DNA from: Halocaridina rubra
Taxonomy: Eukaryota > Arthropoda > Malacostraca > Decapoda > Atyidae
Direction of reading: 5' to 3'
Assembly (NCBI GenBank): GCA_037179515.1
Contig: JAXCGZ010011561.1
Span: 21,001-85,000 of the forward strand
Length of the DNA stretch: 64,000 bases
Below the pieces are notes generated by a model that worked only from the letters and a program-made list of their open reading frames with translations, made no database searches and was not told the DNA's origin. Both the position numbers and the translations under genes were made by a program. Below, in pieces: positions 63,174-64,000 of this stretch; positions within the stretch are counted from its first letter, which is position 1, and the number at the start of each line of letters is the position of its first letter.

Positions 63174-64000
63174 GATTGTTATACACAAATGCTGATGGAT
63201 TAGCTGGTAAGGCAGTAGAATTAAAAGATAGGATTCACAACAGTAAGGCAGATATAGTAGCAATTACAGAGACTAAGTTGAGTGAGGACATAAACAGTGT
63301 CACAGTTTTTCCTAAGGGCTTCAGAATACTAAGGGTCGAAAGATCTGAGAGGACTGGTGGAGGGATAGCACTGCTCATAAGTGAGAGGATTCAAGTTGAA
63401 GAAATAAACTTGGCTATAGAAAGTGAGTTCAGGGAATTTCTTGTTGCTCGCATAAATACTGGGTCAGAGAGCATTATAATAACTGTTGTATACAACCCAC
63501 CAAGGAACCAAAATAGGCTTGAAATTTATGAGGAAAGTCATATAGGTACTATTGAAGTCATAAACTCAGTTGTTAACATGGCACGGGAGAAAAAATGTAG
63601 GATTTTGATTATGGGAGACTTTAATCATAAAGAGATAGATTGGATAAATCTTGACCCACACAGTGGTGAGGACTCATTCGGGGCAAGATTCCTAGATTGC
63701 GTACAAGGGAATTTCCTACACCAACATGTAATGGAACCAACAAGAGCCAGGGGTAGGGATGAGCCATCACTACTTGATCTAGTGTTCACAGATAATGTGT
63801 TGGATATTGAAAATATTGAGTATGAACCACCAATTGGAAAGAGTGACCACTGTGTGTTGTTGATGGAGTATATCATTGAAGATATTCTTCCTGAGAGTAG
63901 AGGCACTGAGGACATGAGGAGGAACTACCCGAAAGGAGATTACATCAAAATGAATGAGCTTTTTGCAGTTATTGACTGGAGAACCTTATTTTACAACAAA
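63080..64000 (+). CDS. LINE ORF2 (partial): APE endonuclease, -1 frame to ORF1
   Basis: This open frame starts after TGA 63077-63079 and has no stop to the window edge (307 codons). It reads LLYTNADGLAGKAVELKDRI, ITETKL, RTGGGIALLI, VVYNPPR, GDFNHKEIDW (from about 63614) and GKSDHC (SDH from about 63842), all marks of the endonuclease domain of CR1/L2-type LINEs. There is no ATG near the start, so it is probably made by -1 frameshift from ORF1. The reverse transcriptase would lie beyond base 64000. Confidence 0.88.

Noticed and set aside
62354..63263. Minus-strand frames opposite the LINE ORF1
   Set aside because: They are antisense shadows of a well-supported coding region.

Overview
This is animal nuclear DNA: AT-rich, gene-sparse, with intron-split genes, non-LTR retrotransposons, tRNA-derived SINEs, DNA-transposon remains and very many microsatellites ((TA)n, (ATT)n, (GA)n, (CA)n). 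The mix fits an arthropod, most likely a decapod crustacean. The species cannot be told from the sequence, and the assignment is an inference from genome style and gene content.

Two host genes can be read by joining exons at GT/AG sites. The first, on the minus strand from 24.10 kb down past position 1, is translation initiation factor eIF4B. Thirteen exons give 669 codons: a lysine-rich start, an RRM, a long DRYG-type Arg/Asp/Tyr/Gly tract, the conserved block with RPKLNLKPRS and IFGDARPVDT, a second exon carrying another IFGDAKPVDT motif, and a Gly/Arg-rich exon built on a roughly 33-bp repeat that leaves the window at base 1. The second, on the plus strand from 34.60 to 45.14 kb, has seven exons and about 635 residues. 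Its N-terminus resembles the FAR1/ZSWIM-type (WRKY-GCM1 fold) zinc-binding domain; the rest is low-complexity and basic, so it is probably a nuclear protein of unknown role. The two genes are head to head, about 10.5 kb apart.

The space between them (24.1-34.6 kb) holds microsatellites and CR1-like LINE copies, one with a 994-codon endonuclease/reverse-transcriptase frame, plus SINEs nested with LINE pieces and a near-perfect 65-bp-arm hairpin at 33.43-33.56 kb.

From 45.1 to 64 kb no host gene was found. This part holds SINEs, minisatellites (41-bp, about 22-bp, about 30-bp and about 74-bp units), a MITE, a 5'-truncated LINE with a YADD box (59.37-60.37 kb), and at the right edge a LINE with a complete coiled-coil ORF1 overlapping, in the -1 frame, an endonuclease ORF2 that leaves the window. 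A heptamer in the correct phase for -1 frameshifting lies in the overlap.

No CRISPR array, bacterial operon, rRNA or convincing free-standing tRNA gene was seen. Exon junctions were deduced by reading frame and splice dinucleotides only; no transcript data were available.
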